Assembly: GCA_905210485.1 (NCBI GenBank) | Contig: CAJLXA010000008.1 | Span: forward strand, 1-45,152 | DNA length: 45,152 nt | Source: an uncultured Eubacteriales bacterium | Lineage (GTDB): Bacteria > Bacillota > Clostridia > Oscillospirales > CAG-272 | Direction of reading: 5' to 3' | Shown: positions 23,482 through 32,097 of the stretch, piece by piece | How the letters are laid out: every line of letters starts with the position of its first letter | Numbering within the stretch: position 1 is the stretch's first letter | The notes under the pieces: generated by a model | The model's database searches: none | Seen by the model: the letters and a program-made list of their open reading frames with translations, nothing else | Told to the model about the DNA's origin: nothing | Position numbers and translations under genes: made by a program

Positions 23482-24455
23482 AAAAAAACTGTATTCTCGG
23501 CATTGACACCTCCAATTACACGACGTCCGCCGCGCTTGTGGATACGGACGGAAAGCTGATTGCCAATGTGAAAAAGCTTTTGCCCGTCAAGGAGGGAGCC
23601 TGCGGCCTCCGCCAGTCCGACGCGCTTTTTTTCCATACGGTGCAATTGCCGGCGATACTTTCCGAAGTCGGGGAGTATCTTGACGGCGGCTCTCCCGTTG
23701 CGGTCGGCGTTTCATCGCGGCCGCGTTCGGTCGCCGGCTCGTATATGCCGTGCTTCCTCGCCGGTGTATCGGCCGCCCGTGCCGCCTCTGTGGCGGCCTG
23801 TATTCCGCTTTATACATTTTCTCATCAGTGCGGACATCTGATGGCGGCTCTTTATTCCGCCGGTTGCGAAGAACTTACAAAAACGACGTTCGGCGCTTTT
23901 CATGTTTCCGGCGGCACGACGGAGCTCCTTCGCGCTTCTTTTAACGGCAACGCTTTCGATACGGAAATTGTCGGCGGTACACGTGATCTTAATGCCGGGC
24001 AGGCGATCGACCGCGTCGGCGTGATGCTCGGACTTCCTTTTCCGTGCGGTCCGGCGCTGGAACGTTGCGCGGCGGAAAACAAAAAGAAACTCCCGCCGCG
24101 GAAGATTTCGGCCGATGGGACTTATGTCAACCTGTCCGGACTTCAGAATCTTGCGGAAAAACATTATCGGGAGACCGGCGACGCTCCGCTGACGGCGGCT
24201 TTTACATTGGCCTTTATCGCGGAATCTCTTGCCGCCATGAGCCGCGCATATATCGAAAAATTCGGTTCGTCGCCGCTTCTTTACGCCGGCGGCGTTATGA
24301 GTAATGCTTATATCAAATCCTATCTTGGCGCGCGTTTTGACGCACGGTTTGCCGAACCTTCGCTGTCGTCCGACAATGCGGTCGGCATTGCATTGCTTGC
24401 ACGGCGCGCCTATCTCGGACAGGAGGAACAAAATGGACGTCAGTATCATGGATAA
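23478..24455 (+). CDS. M22/Kae1-like glycoprotease-family protein
   Basis: Protein of 325 residues beginning at the 4-base ATGA overlap with nusB. ASKHA fold with ILGIDTSNYTTSAAL at the N-terminus, the metal-site HQCGH near 116-120, HVSGGTTELL for the second nucleotide loop and YAGGVMSNAYIKS near the end. It is related to TsaD/Kae1, the t6A-tRNA enzyme, but too short and divergent in the metal region for the canonical TsaD; clostridial genomes often carry this second M22 protein beside xseA. Its role is unknown. The usual occupant of this place, folD, is absent. Confidence 0.8.
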   Translation: MKKNCILGIDTSNYTTSAALVDTDGKLIANVKKLLPVKEGACGLRQSDALFFHTVQLPAILSEVGEYLDGGSPVAVGVSSRPRSVAGSYMPCFLAGVSAARAASVAACIPLYTFSHQCGHLMAALYSAGCEELTKTTFGAFHVSGGTTELLRASFNGNAFDTEIVGGTRDLNAGQAIDRVGVMLGLPFPCGPALERCAAENKKKLPPRKISADGTYVNLSGLQNLAEKHYRETGDAPLTAAFTLAFIAESLAAMSRAYIEKFGSSPLLYAGGVMSNAYIKSYLGARFDARFAEPSLSSDNAVGIALLARRAYLGQEEQNGRQYHG

Positions 24456-25671
24456 CGTATCCCGTGAAGAAAAGGCTATCACGGTTACGGAACTGAATAC
24501 GTACATCAAAAATCTGTTTGATTCGGATCTGTTTCTGAACCGTGTGGCCGTCAAAGGGGAAATCTCCAATTTTACAAACCATCGCAGCGGACATTTTTAT
24601 TTTTCCGTCAAAGACGAAAACAGCCTTATCCGTGCGGTCATGTTCCGTTCCGCGGCCGCAAAAGTGAAATTTGTGCCGGAAGACGGCATGAAAGTAATCG
24701 TACACGGAACGGTTTCGTCATTTGTCCGCGACGGCCAGTATCAGTTATATGTTACATCTATGGAACCGGACGGTCTCGGCTCTCTGTATCTGCAATTTGA
24801 ACAGTTGAAAAAGAAACTTTCTGCGGAAGGACTTTTCGATGAATCGAAAAAGAAACCGCTTCCGAAGATTCCGAGCGCCGTCGGCGTTATCACCTCTCCG
24901 ACAGGCGCGGCTGTTCGCGATATTATTCAGATTCTCGGACGGCGCTTCCCGTATGCCTCGGTTTACCTTTATCCCGCGCTTGTACAGGGAAGCGAGGCGC
25001 CCGCTTCGCTGATACGCGGTCTTGAGTTTTTCAATCAGCACGGCGGGGTCGATGTTATTATCATCGGCCGCGGCGGCGGATCCATGGAGGATCTCTGGGC
25101 GTTCAACGATGAAAAACTGGCGCGTACCGTGGCCGCCTCACGTCTCCCGGTCATTTCGGCCGTAGGGCATGAAATAGATTTTACCATTTGTGATTTTGTT
25201 GCGGATAAGCGCGCTCCCACGCCGTCGGCCGCGGCCGAACTGGCCGTTCCCGAAACGCACGAACTGATGCACAAAATATCCAATATCACCGGCAGGACGC
25301 AACTTCTTCTTTCGCGTATGTTGGAAATCCGTCGGAAAACCGTGAAAATGCTGGCCGAACGCCGCATATTCACACAGCCGGAACGGGCCTTTGACGAACG
25401 CCGCATGACGGTGGCATCTCTCGGAGACGCCGTGCAGCGTACAATGGAAAAGAAACTGACCGCCGCCAATGCCACGCTTTCGGCATTGGGAGGAAAACTG
25501 CATGTTTTAAGTCCTCTTTCTGTATTTAACAGAGGATATTCTTTGGCAGAAAACGATGACAGACAAATTATAAGATCCGTGAAGCAGGTAAAGAACGGCG
25601 ACGCGGTAAGCGTACGGCTTTCGGATGGCGTTTTGTATACGACCGTCGACCGTACCGAGAAAAGGAGTTAA
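24433..25671 (+). CDS. xseA: Exodeoxyribonuclease VII large subunit
   Basis: Catalytic subunit of ExoVII, which degrades single-stranded DNA. 412 residues from ATG 24433, preceded by AGGAGG at 24421-24426; the gene overlaps the previous one by 23 bases. An N-terminal OB fold (about 15-110: VTELNTYIKNLF, VKGEISNFTNHRSGHFYFSVKD) precedes the catalytic domain with VGVITSPTGAAVRDI and VIIIGRGGGSMEDLWAFNDE, then VGHEIDFTICDFVADKRAPTPSAAAE (in segments). A coiled-coil region binds XseB, encoded next. Confidence 0.96.
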   Translation: MDVSIMDNVSREEKAITVTELNTYIKNLFDSDLFLNRVAVKGEISNFTNHRSGHFYFSVKDENSLIRAVMFRSAAAKVKFVPEDGMKVIVHGTVSSFVRDGQYQLYVTSMEPDGLGSLYLQFEQLKKKLSAEGLFDESKKKPLPKIPSAVGVITSPTGAAVRDIIQILGRRFPYASVYLYPALVQGSEAPASLIRGLEFFNQHGGVDVIIIGRGGGSMEDLWAFNDEKLARTVAASRLPVISAVGHEIDFTICDFVADKRAPTPSAAAELAVPETHELMHKISNITGRTQLLLSRMLEIRRKTVKMLAERRIFTQPERAFDERRMTVASLGDAVQRTMEKKLTAANATLSALGGKLHVLSPLSVFNRGYSLAENDDRQIIRSVKQVKNGDAVSVRLSDGVLYTTVDRTEKRS

Positions 25672-25672
25672 T

Positions 25673-25915
25673 ATGGCTGAAAATCAGAAAACGGAAATGA
25701 CCTTTGAAGAGGCGCTCAAACGCCTGGAAGAGATCGTTCATATACTGGAAAACGGAAGCGCGGAACTTGAGCAGTCGCTGACCGTTTTCGAGGAGGGCAT
25801 ACGCCTTGTGAAATTCTGTAATGAAAAGTTGGATAATGCCGAACAGAAAGTAAAAATTCTGACGGTAGGCGACGACGGTAGCGTTTCGTCGGAAGATTTC
25901 AAAGCGAGAGAGTAA
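25673..25915 (+). CDS. xseB: Exodeoxyribonuclease VII small subunit
   Basis: Protein of 80 residues starting one base after the xseA stop; AAAGGAG lies at 25661-25667. The family core FEEALKRLEEIVHILENG–ELEQSLTVFEEG–L–FCNEKLDNAEQKV forms the two-helix XseB fold, several copies of which sheathe one XseA. Confidence 0.95.
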   Translation: MAENQKTEMTFEEALKRLEEIVHILENGSAELEQSLTVFEEGIRLVKFCNEKLDNAEQKVKILTVGDDGSVSSEDFKARE

Positions 25916-25916
25916 T

Positions 25917-26384
25917 ATGGAAATACTTCAGAATATTTATCTGTGGGCGGCCTTATTCGGCTGGTTCTCGGCGCAGATGATAAAAATCGTCATTTCTATC
26001 ATACGCGACCGCTATTTTTCCCTGAAAATGCTGTTTTCGTCCGGCGGTATGCCGTCCTCCCATTCGGCTTCCGCATGCGCCCTTGCGGCCTCCATCGGCG
26101 TGACGCAGGGACTTGCCACGCCGATTTTCGCAATGGCGGCGCTTTTTTCCTATATCGTGATGTATGATGCCGCCGGCGTCCGTAACGAAACGGGCAAGCA
26201 GGCAAAACTGCTGAACAAGATCTCAAGCGATCTTTCGGTAGGAAAAACAAAATACCTCGACCGCGATCTGAAAGAACTGATCGGCCACACGCCGCTTCAG
26301 GTTCTGGCCGGCGCTGTACTCGGTACGATGATCGGAACATTGCTTCCGTTTTTGTGGTGCCATGTTCTCGGCTTGCCGCTATGA
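25917..26384 (+). CDS. Divergent PAP2 family membrane protein (YuiD/DUF212-like)
   Basis: Protein of 155 residues with four hydrophobic stretches. The DUF212 signature is present: GGMPSSHSAS near 42-51 (an analogue of the PAP2 SxH phosphatase motif), YDAAGVRNETGKQA near 83-96 and ELIGHTPLQVLAGAVLG near 121-137. The family is assumed to be a lipid or polyprenyl phosphate phosphatase relative, unproven. It sits between xseB and tlyA, where ispA and dxs stand in Bacillus, and its stop overlaps tlyA. Confidence 0.9.
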   Translation: MEILQNIYLWAALFGWFSAQMIKIVISIIRDRYFSLKMLFSSGGMPSSHSASACALAASIGVTQGLATPIFAMAALFSYIVMYDAAGVRNETGKQAKLLNKISSDLSVGKTKYLDRDLKELIGHTPLQVLAGAVLGTMIGTLLPFLWCHVLGLPL

Positions 26385-27118
26385 CGCGGCTTGATCTTCT
26401 TCTGACCGATCGCGCACTTGCTTCCAGCCGTGCCAAAGCACAGGAACTGATCCGTACTGGCGCTGTGACCGTAAACGGAAAAACGGTTTTAAAACCTGCT
26501 TTTTCCGTAGAGGAAACAGACATTATCGCCGTGTCGGATACCGAGGTCGGCCGGTACGTGGGGCGCGGCGGTCTGAAACTGGAAAAAGCGCTTTCATATT
26601 TTCATAAAGACGTAACGGGACTAACCGTTTTGGACGTCGGCGCTTCGACCGGCGGCTTTACCGACTGCCTTCTGCGACACGGCGCCGCTCATGTTTACGC
26701 GCTTGACAGCGGAACGGGGCAACTTGCTCCGTCGCTTCTCGCCGACGCACGTGTTACTTCGCTTGAGAACCGCAACGCGCGGTATATGAAGCGGGAAGAT
26801 TTCCCGGAAAATATTGATTTTGCCGTTATGGACGTTTCCTTTATATCTCAAACGCTCATTCATGACGCGTTGTTTCGCGTTCTTCCTCTGCGGGGCGGAC
26901 TGATCTCCTTAATCAAACCGCAGTTTGAAGCCGGCCGCAAAGGCGTCGGAAAAAACGGCATTGTAAAAAACGAAAAAGAACGCAAGGCGGCTGTGGAACG
27001 TGTTCTCGCATCGGCGACGGCGACGGGATTTTCCGTGGTCGGCGTGGTCGATTCGCCAATCACCGGCGGCGACGGAAACAAAGAGTTTCTTGCTTACTTT
27101 GTGAAAGAAAGGGAATAA
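26381..27118 (+). CDS. tlyA: TlyA family rRNA 2'-O-methyltransferase
   Basis: Protein of 245 residues starting at the ATGA overlap. N-terminal S4 RNA-binding domain (1-60: RLDLLLTDRALASSRAKAQE, GAVTVNGK), then a FtsJ-like methyltransferase with SAM motif VLDVGASTGGFTDCLL near 84-99 and the catalytic Lys region DVSFIS and LIKPQFEAGR. Homologues methylate ribosomal RNA; some are called hemolysins by old usage, which is misleading. Conserved partner of nadK and argR in Firmicutes. Confidence 0.94.
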   Translation: MTRLDLLLTDRALASSRAKAQELIRTGAVTVNGKTVLKPAFSVEETDIIAVSDTEVGRYVGRGGLKLEKALSYFHKDVTGLTVLDVGASTGGFTDCLLRHGAAHVYALDSGTGQLAPSLLADARVTSLENRNARYMKREDFPENIDFAVMDVSFISQTLIHDALFRVLPLRGGLISLIKPQFEAGRKGVGKNGIVKNEKERKAAVERVLASATATGFSVVGVVDSPITGGDGNKEFLAYFVKERE

Positions 27119-27124
27119 CGGCTT

Positions 27125-27967
27125 ATGAAACATATCGTTCTGATGCCGAACACCGATAAAGACGGCGACTATGCCGTTACTTTACGTGCGGCCGAAGTTT
27201 TGTATCGCAGCGGCGCCGTGCTGTATATTGAAGAATCGCACGCAACGCTTGCCGGCAGATTCGGTATCCGGCCGTATGAGAAAAAACATTTCCCGAAAGA
27301 GGCTGAGGGGATGATCGTTTTCGGCGGCGACGGTTCGATTCTTGACGCGGCCGACATCGCTCTCCGCCACAATATTCCGCTTCTCGGCGTCAATATGGGG
27401 CGCCTCGGTTACCTTGCGGAACTTGAAGTGACGGACGTCGACCGCCTGTCTCTTTTACTTGCGGATACATATGCCGTTCGGCATTTACAGGTTTTTTCGG
27501 TTCTTGTCGGCGAAAAAAAGGTGCGTAGCCGATATGCGGTGAACGAAGTGACCGTTTCCCGCGGCAATTTGCCGCATATTGCGGACATGCGCCTGCATGC
27601 CGGCGGCGGTTCGCTTGTTTACCGTGCGGACGGTCTTATTATCGCCACGCCGACCGGTTCTACGGCCTATTCGCTGTCGGCGGGCGGACCGGTCATCGAC
27701 GCGTCGCTCGGCCTTATCGCCGTGACCCCGATCTGTCCTCATTCTTTTTTCGCACGTTCTGTCGTTTTTTCGTCGGACACTGCGGTTTCCGTCGAAAATA
27801 TGAATACGCGCGGCGATACGCTTTCGGTCTCGATTGACGGGCGCGAAGAGCGCGTTTTACGCGCAGGTGAGAAACTGACTGTGAAAAAGGCGGCAAAACA
27901 GTTACATGTCATCAGTCTGAACAAGCGGCCGTTTCTTGATGTACTGAAAGAAAAAATGTGTCTTTGA
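27125..27967 (+). CDS. nadK: NAD kinase
   Basis: ATP-NAD kinase, 280 residues, forming NADP+. GGDG at 67-70 is the phosphate-binding loop, VNEVTVSRG the NAD-contacting motif and TPTGSTAYSLSAGGPV the second conserved glycine-rich motif. Seven bases follow the tlyA stop. The order tlyA–nadK–argR–recN is the standard Firmicutes arrangement. Confidence 0.96.
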   Translation: MKHIVLMPNTDKDGDYAVTLRAAEVLYRSGAVLYIEESHATLAGRFGIRPYEKKHFPKEAEGMIVFGGDGSILDAADIALRHNIPLLGVNMGRLGYLAELEVTDVDRLSLLLADTYAVRHLQVFSVLVGEKKVRSRYAVNEVTVSRGNLPHIADMRLHAGGGSLVYRADGLIIATPTGSTAYSLSAGGPVIDASLGLIAVTPICPHSFFARSVVFSSDTAVSVENMNTRGDTLSVSIDGREERVLRAGEKLTVKKAAKQLHVISLNKRPFLDVLKEKMCL

Positions 27968-27991
27968 CCTTTTTTGTAAGGAGCATGATAT

Positions 27992-28444
27992 ATGAAAAAT
28001 CTGAGACAGGATAAAATCCTCGAACTCATCGAAAAATACGATATCGAAACGCAGGAAGAACTTGCGGACAAACTGACGGAGAGCGGCTTTACCGTGACAC
28101 AGGCAACCGTATCGCGTGACATACGCGCTCTGAAACTGGTGAAAGGCGCGTCGGCGGCGGGCGGATATAAGTATGTCCGGCCGACAATGACGGCCGCCAA
28201 TCAACCGCGTTTCGGCGCCGCAATTTCCGAATCCATCGTCAAAATGGACAGCGCGGGGAATCTGATCGTCATCAAAACATATCCCGGTCTGGCACAGCCG
28301 GTCGCCGCCTATATTGATTCCATGCCGTCCGCCGACATACTCGGCTGTGTTGCGGGCGACGATACCATCATGGTTTGCGTACGCAATCCGGAGCATATCC
28401 TCGGCGTGTGCGAAAGTATTAAAAAACTGCTGAAAAATACCTGA
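27992..28444 (+). CDS. argR: Arginine repressor ArgR/AhrC
   Basis: Protein of 150 residues, standard length. N-terminal winged HTH (1-70; QEELADKLTESGFTVTQATV with SRDIRALKLVK), C-terminal hexamerisation and arginine-binding domain (80-150; GTQ/GD loop as VAGDDTIMVCVRN). It represses arginine biosynthesis and activates catabolism with L-arginine as co-repressor. AAGGAG precedes the ATG. A palindrome over the cluster promoter (22976-22995) would suit autoregulation, though none of the biosynthetic genes is in this window. Confidence 0.95.
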   Translation: MKNLRQDKILELIEKYDIETQEELADKLTESGFTVTQATVSRDIRALKLVKGASAAGGYKYVRPTMTAANQPRFGAAISESIVKMDSAGNLIVIKTYPGLAQPVAAYIDSMPSADILGCVAGDDTIMVCVRNPEHILGVCESIKKLLKNT

Positions 28445-28470
28445 TACCGTTTCGGAAAGGACGTAGCTTT

Positions 28471-30177
28471 ATGCTTTTGTCGCTTCATATCGAAAATATA
28501 GCCGTTATCCGTTCGCTTGATATGGATTTCGGCAACGGTTTTACTGTCCTGAGCGGTGAAACCGGCGCGGGAAAGACGGTCATTCTGGATGCTGTCCGCC
28601 TTCTTCTCGGCGCGCGTTTTGAACGCGATCTCTTGCGTAACGGGGAAGAAAAGGCACTTGTAAGCGGGATTTTTTCCGGACTGCATACGATGGCGGAACG
28701 TCTTCGGGAGATCGGCGCCGATGTGGATGAAGACGGTTGCCTTATGATCGTACGTACGCTTACAGCAGACGGCCGTTCGTCCGTCCGCCTGAACGGAAGA
28801 AGCGTCACCCTCGCGGTTCTGCGGGAGGTCGGCGCACTTCTTTGCGCGATCCATGGGCAGAACAACACGTCTGTTTTGCTGGATACGTCAATGCATCGCG
28901 GTATTCTTGACGCGTACGCCGGAACCGAAAAGGCTTTGGCGGACTATCGCCCCGTATACCGTGAACTCTGTGATATACGCCGTAAGATACAGGAACTTCG
29001 TTTTGATGCCGCCGAAAAGACGCGGAATATGGAAACGCTTCGCTATCAGATCGCAGATATTGAGGAAATTTCTCCGAAAGCGGGCGAAGAAGAAAAACTG
29101 GAAGAGAAACGCGCTGTGGTGCGTAATCGCGAGAAGATCAACCGTCAGGCGGGATTTGTTTACAAGGCACTCCGCGGCGCGGAAAAGGGAAGCGCGCATT
29201 TTCTTTTGTCCCGCTCGCTGACGGCTATGGAAAGTCTGGCCGATGTTTTACCCTCGCTTGAGGAATACATTCCCGTTCTTACCGATTGTCTTGAACGGAT
29301 CGACGACATTGCGGAGGAAGTGTACAGCGCGGCGTCCCTTGATGACGACAGCGATCCCACCGAACTTATCGACCGCATTGAAACACGGCTTGAAGGATAT
29401 AAAAAACTGAAACGCAAATACGGTTCCGATACCGAAAGTATTTTGCGCTTTTATGAGGATGCCCGCCGGCGGCTCGAAATGTACGAAACGGCCGACGATC
29501 GGCTGACGCAGTTGCTTAAGAAAGAGCAGGAGATATTGAAGCGTATTGCCGCTGTTTCGGCAACGGTAACGGAAACGCGCGTTTCCGCGGCGCGCCGCCT
29601 TGTGGAAGCGGTTACGGCCGTTCTTACGGAACTGGATATGCCGAAAGTACGTTTTTCCGTTTCGATTCGGGACGGAAAGGATGAAGAAGGCAATATTGCA
29701 TATACAGAAAACGGGAAAGATGAAATCGCTTTTCTCGTTTCCGCCAATCCCGGAGAAGAACCGAAAAATCTCGCCGACGCCGCGTCCGGCGGCGAACTTT
29801 CGCGTATTATGCTTGCCATTAAAAGCGTTATTGCCGAAAAAGACGGCATACCGACCGTTATTTATGACGAAGTGGATACGGGCGTTTCCGGAAAAACGGC
29901 ACGCAAAATAGGGTTGCGGTTGTTGAAAAATGCCGAAAGCGTTCAGATTCTGTGCATTACACATTCGGCACAGATCGCGGCGCTTGCCGATCGGCATTAT
30001 CATATTCTTAAAGAAGAAAAGAACGGACGTGTGGAAACACGGGCGGAGCAACTCGGCGACAACGCGCGCATAGAAGAACTGGCGCGTATTCTCGGCGGAC
30101 TTCATGTAACGGATGTTCAGAGAAATGCGGCGCGCGCGCTTCTTATGCGTACGGAAGGCGAAGACGGACAGGCATAA
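28471..30177 (+). CDS. recN: DNA repair protein RecN
   Basis: SMC-like ATPase of 568 residues acting in double-strand-break repair. Walker A GETGAGKT at 29-36, two long central coiled coils (about 150-370), the ABC signature ASGGELSRIMLAIK near 435 and Walker B PTVIYDEVDTGVSG near 463, followed by ITHSAQIAA. GAAAGGA precedes ATG 28471. End of the conserved nusB–recN set; a weak hairpin with TTTTT lies at 30201-30219 after it. Confidence 0.96.
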   Translation: MLLSLHIENIAVIRSLDMDFGNGFTVLSGETGAGKTVILDAVRLLLGARFERDLLRNGEEKALVSGIFSGLHTMAERLREIGADVDEDGCLMIVRTLTADGRSSVRLNGRSVTLAVLREVGALLCAIHGQNNTSVLLDTSMHRGILDAYAGTEKALADYRPVYRELCDIRRKIQELRFDAAEKTRNMETLRYQIADIEEISPKAGEEEKLEEKRAVVRNREKINRQAGFVYKALRGAEKGSAHFLLSRSLTAMESLADVLPSLEEYIPVLTDCLERIDDIAEEVYSAASLDDDSDPTELIDRIETRLEGYKKLKRKYGSDTESILRFYEDARRRLEMYETADDRLTQLLKKEQEILKRIAAVSATVTETRVSAARRLVEAVTAVLTELDMPKVRFSVSIRDGKDEEGNIAYTENGKDEIAFLVSANPGEEPKNLADAASGGELSRIMLAIKSVIAEKDGIPTVIYDEVDTGVSGKTARKIGLRLLKNAESVQILCITHSAQIAALADRHYHILKEEKNGRVETRAEQLGDNARIEELARILGGLHVTDVQRNAARALLMRTEGEDGQA

Positions 30178-30200
30178 CTTCGTTTATCTCTTCATACAAT

Positions 30201-30219
30201 AACAGTAAAACTGTTTTTG
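30201..30219 (+). terminator. Weak hairpin with T-run after recN
   Basis: AACAGT 30201-30206 pairs with ACTGTT 30210-30215 (6 bp, 3-nt loop) and is followed by TTT. It may allow partial termination before murB. Confidence 0.35.
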
Positions 30220-30229
30220 GGAGGAAGAG

Positions 30230-31162
30230 ATGAATTATATAGCCGCTTTGCAGGACTTTCTCCTGGAATACGGGCGTGATGCCCACAGGGAGACGGTCGA
30301 ACTGAGAACCGAACAACCGCTCGCCGGCTATTCTTCAATGCGCACGGGAGGCACCGCCGACGCCATTGTGTTTCCGACGGGAACGCGGTCGGTTTTAGCG
30401 GTGATCTCATTTTTGCACGAAAAAAATATCCGGCATTATTACCTGGGAAAAGGAACCGATACGTTGTTCCTCGGCTCACGGTATCAGGGCATTATTGTTT
30501 CCGCGGAGCGTATGAATACCATTCGTGTTGACGGCGATACCTTGATCGCGGAAGCGGGGGCGTCGCTTGCCTCTGTTTGCCGCGTTGCCGCCGAAGCCGG
30601 ACTTTCCGGTATGGAGAAACTGTATGGGATTCCCGGCAGTGTCGGCGGTGCCGTTGCCATGAATGCGGGCGCTTACGGCGTTTCTGTTTCCGATCTTATG
30701 CCGGAAACTTATGCGGTTTCACCGCAGAATCCGAATGAATTAACCTTTTATTCTACGGCAGAACAACAATTCTCTTATCGTATGAGTTTGTTTCAGCAGA
30801 ATTCCGATGTCTTTATCACCTCGGTGATATTGCATCTGAAAGCAGGCGATAAAGAGGAAATTGCCGCAAAAATGCGTGAGATTGCGGAAGAACGGCGGAA
30901 AAAGCAACCTCTGGAATACCCCAGTCTCGGCAGTGTTTTCCGTCGACCGAAAGACGGCTACGCTTCAAAATTCATTGAAGACGCGGGACTGAAAGGAATG
31001 ACATACGGCGGTGCCGTTGTATCGCCGAAACACGCGGGATTTATCGTTAATACGGGCGGCGCCACTTCCGAAGACGTTATGGAACTTCTGAACCGCGTCC
31101 GTGATACCGTATTCCGTAAATATTGCGTCATGCTTGAACCGGAAATCAAGATTGTGAGGTGA
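30230..31162 (+). CDS. murB: UDP-N-acetylenolpyruvoylglucosamine reductase
   Basis: FAD-dependent MurB of 310 residues, second step of UDP-MurNAc synthesis. NTSMRTGG-type flavin motif (SSMRTGGTAD), GIPGSVGGAVAMNAGAYG near 130, and the substrate-site PSLGSVFRRP with the catalytic Ser near 228 of a type I/II short MurB. GGGAGGAAGAG precedes the ATG. Three bases separate it from whiA; the rapZ and yvcK genes that usually lie between them in Firmicutes are missing. Confidence 0.96.
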   Translation: MNYIAALQDFLLEYGRDAHRETVELRTEQPLAGYSSMRTGGTADAIVFPTGTRSVLAVISFLHEKNIRHYYLGKGTDTLFLGSRYQGIIVSAERMNTIRVDGDTLIAEAGASLASVCRVAAEAGLSGMEKLYGIPGSVGGAVAMNAGAYGVSVSDLMPETYAVSPQNPNELTFYSTAEQQFSYRMSLFQQNSDVFITSVILHLKAGDKEEIAAKMREIAEERRKKQPLEYPSLGSVFRRPKDGYASKFIEDAGLKGMTYGGAVVSPKHAGFIVNTGGATSEDVMELLNRVRDTVFRKYCVMLEPEIKIVR

Positions 31163-31165
31163 ATC

Positions 31166-32047
31166 ATGTCCTATACAACCAAAACAAAAGATTCTCTCGC
31201 GGCGTTGCCGCTGAAAAATGTTTGTTGCAGAAAAGCGCTCCTTCTCGGTATGCTGGCGGCGAAAGGGAAAATGGCCGACGGCATGTGTCACCTTTCTGTG
31301 GAGGGGGACGTCCTTTTGTCGCTCGCACTGTCTCTCATACGGGAACAGTTCGGGCGGGTCGGATTGGCAGAGAAAAATCCGTTCGGTACGGCCTCGTACA
31401 CCATTCATTTTTCCTCACGTTCTGCCGAGGAAATTCTTACGGAAATTTCATACAGACCGCTGACCGAATTGTTGTACAAACGATGCCCCGATTGTGAAAA
31501 TGCGGCTCTCCGCGGCATTTTCCTTGCATCCGGAAGAGTATCCGACCCGCAGAAGAATTATCACCTTGAATTTTCCCTCGGTGACCGCCGCGAAATATTG
31601 CTCGGTTTTTTCGGCGATGTCGGTTACACGCCGAAATGTTCCGACAGACGGAAAGAACGGCTTCTGTACTTTAAAGACAATGCCGTTATCGGCGAGGTCA
31701 TGACCCGCGTCGGCGCAACAAAAGTGGCGTTCGACTATATCAACGCCATGATTGAAAAACAGTACCGCAGCGACGCCAGCCGGCGCGCCAACTGCGAAAC
31801 GCGCAATATTGCGCGTGCGGTGGACGCTTCTCTGAAGCAGATCGAATGTCTGGAACGCCTGCGGGAGAAGAATAAACTTACCTCTCTCCCGCCGGAACTG
31901 CTGGAGACCGCCAAATGCCGCCTGGAACACAGGGATTTGTCGCTTTCGCAATTGGCCGCGTCCATGACGCCGCCGATCTCAAAATCCGGCCTGAATCATC
32001 GCCTCTCCAAAATTATGGATATGGCAAAGCAACTGCTCGCGGAATAA
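31166..32047 (+). CDS. whiA: Sporulation/cell-division regulator WhiA
   Basis: WhiA of 293 residues: a degenerate LAGLIDADG homing-endonuclease-like N-terminal domain (15-195, with CRKALLLGMLAAKGKM and LRGIFLASGRVSDP) and a C-terminal HTH (220-293, ending LSQLAASMTPPISKSGLNHRL). In Bacillus it influences cell division and DNA segregation. Terminal gene of the murB–whiA pair; dnaE starts 51 bases later. Confidence 0.94.
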   Translation: MSYTTKTKDSLAALPLKNVCCRKALLLGMLAAKGKMADGMCHLSVEGDVLLSLALSLIREQFGRVGLAEKNPFGTASYTIHFSSRSAEEILTEISYRPLTELLYKRCPDCENAALRGIFLASGRVSDPQKNYHLEFSLGDRREILLGFFGDVGYTPKCSDRRKERLLYFKDNAVIGEVMTRVGATKVAFDYINAMIEKQYRSDASRRANCETRNIARAVDASLKQIECLERLREKNKLTSLPPELLETAKCRLEHRDLSLSQLAASMTPPISKSGLNHRLSKIMDMAKQLLAE

Positions 32048-32097
32048 AACGGGGGACCGTAAAAAAGGGCAGTAAGACGTAAAAACGGAGGAACAGC

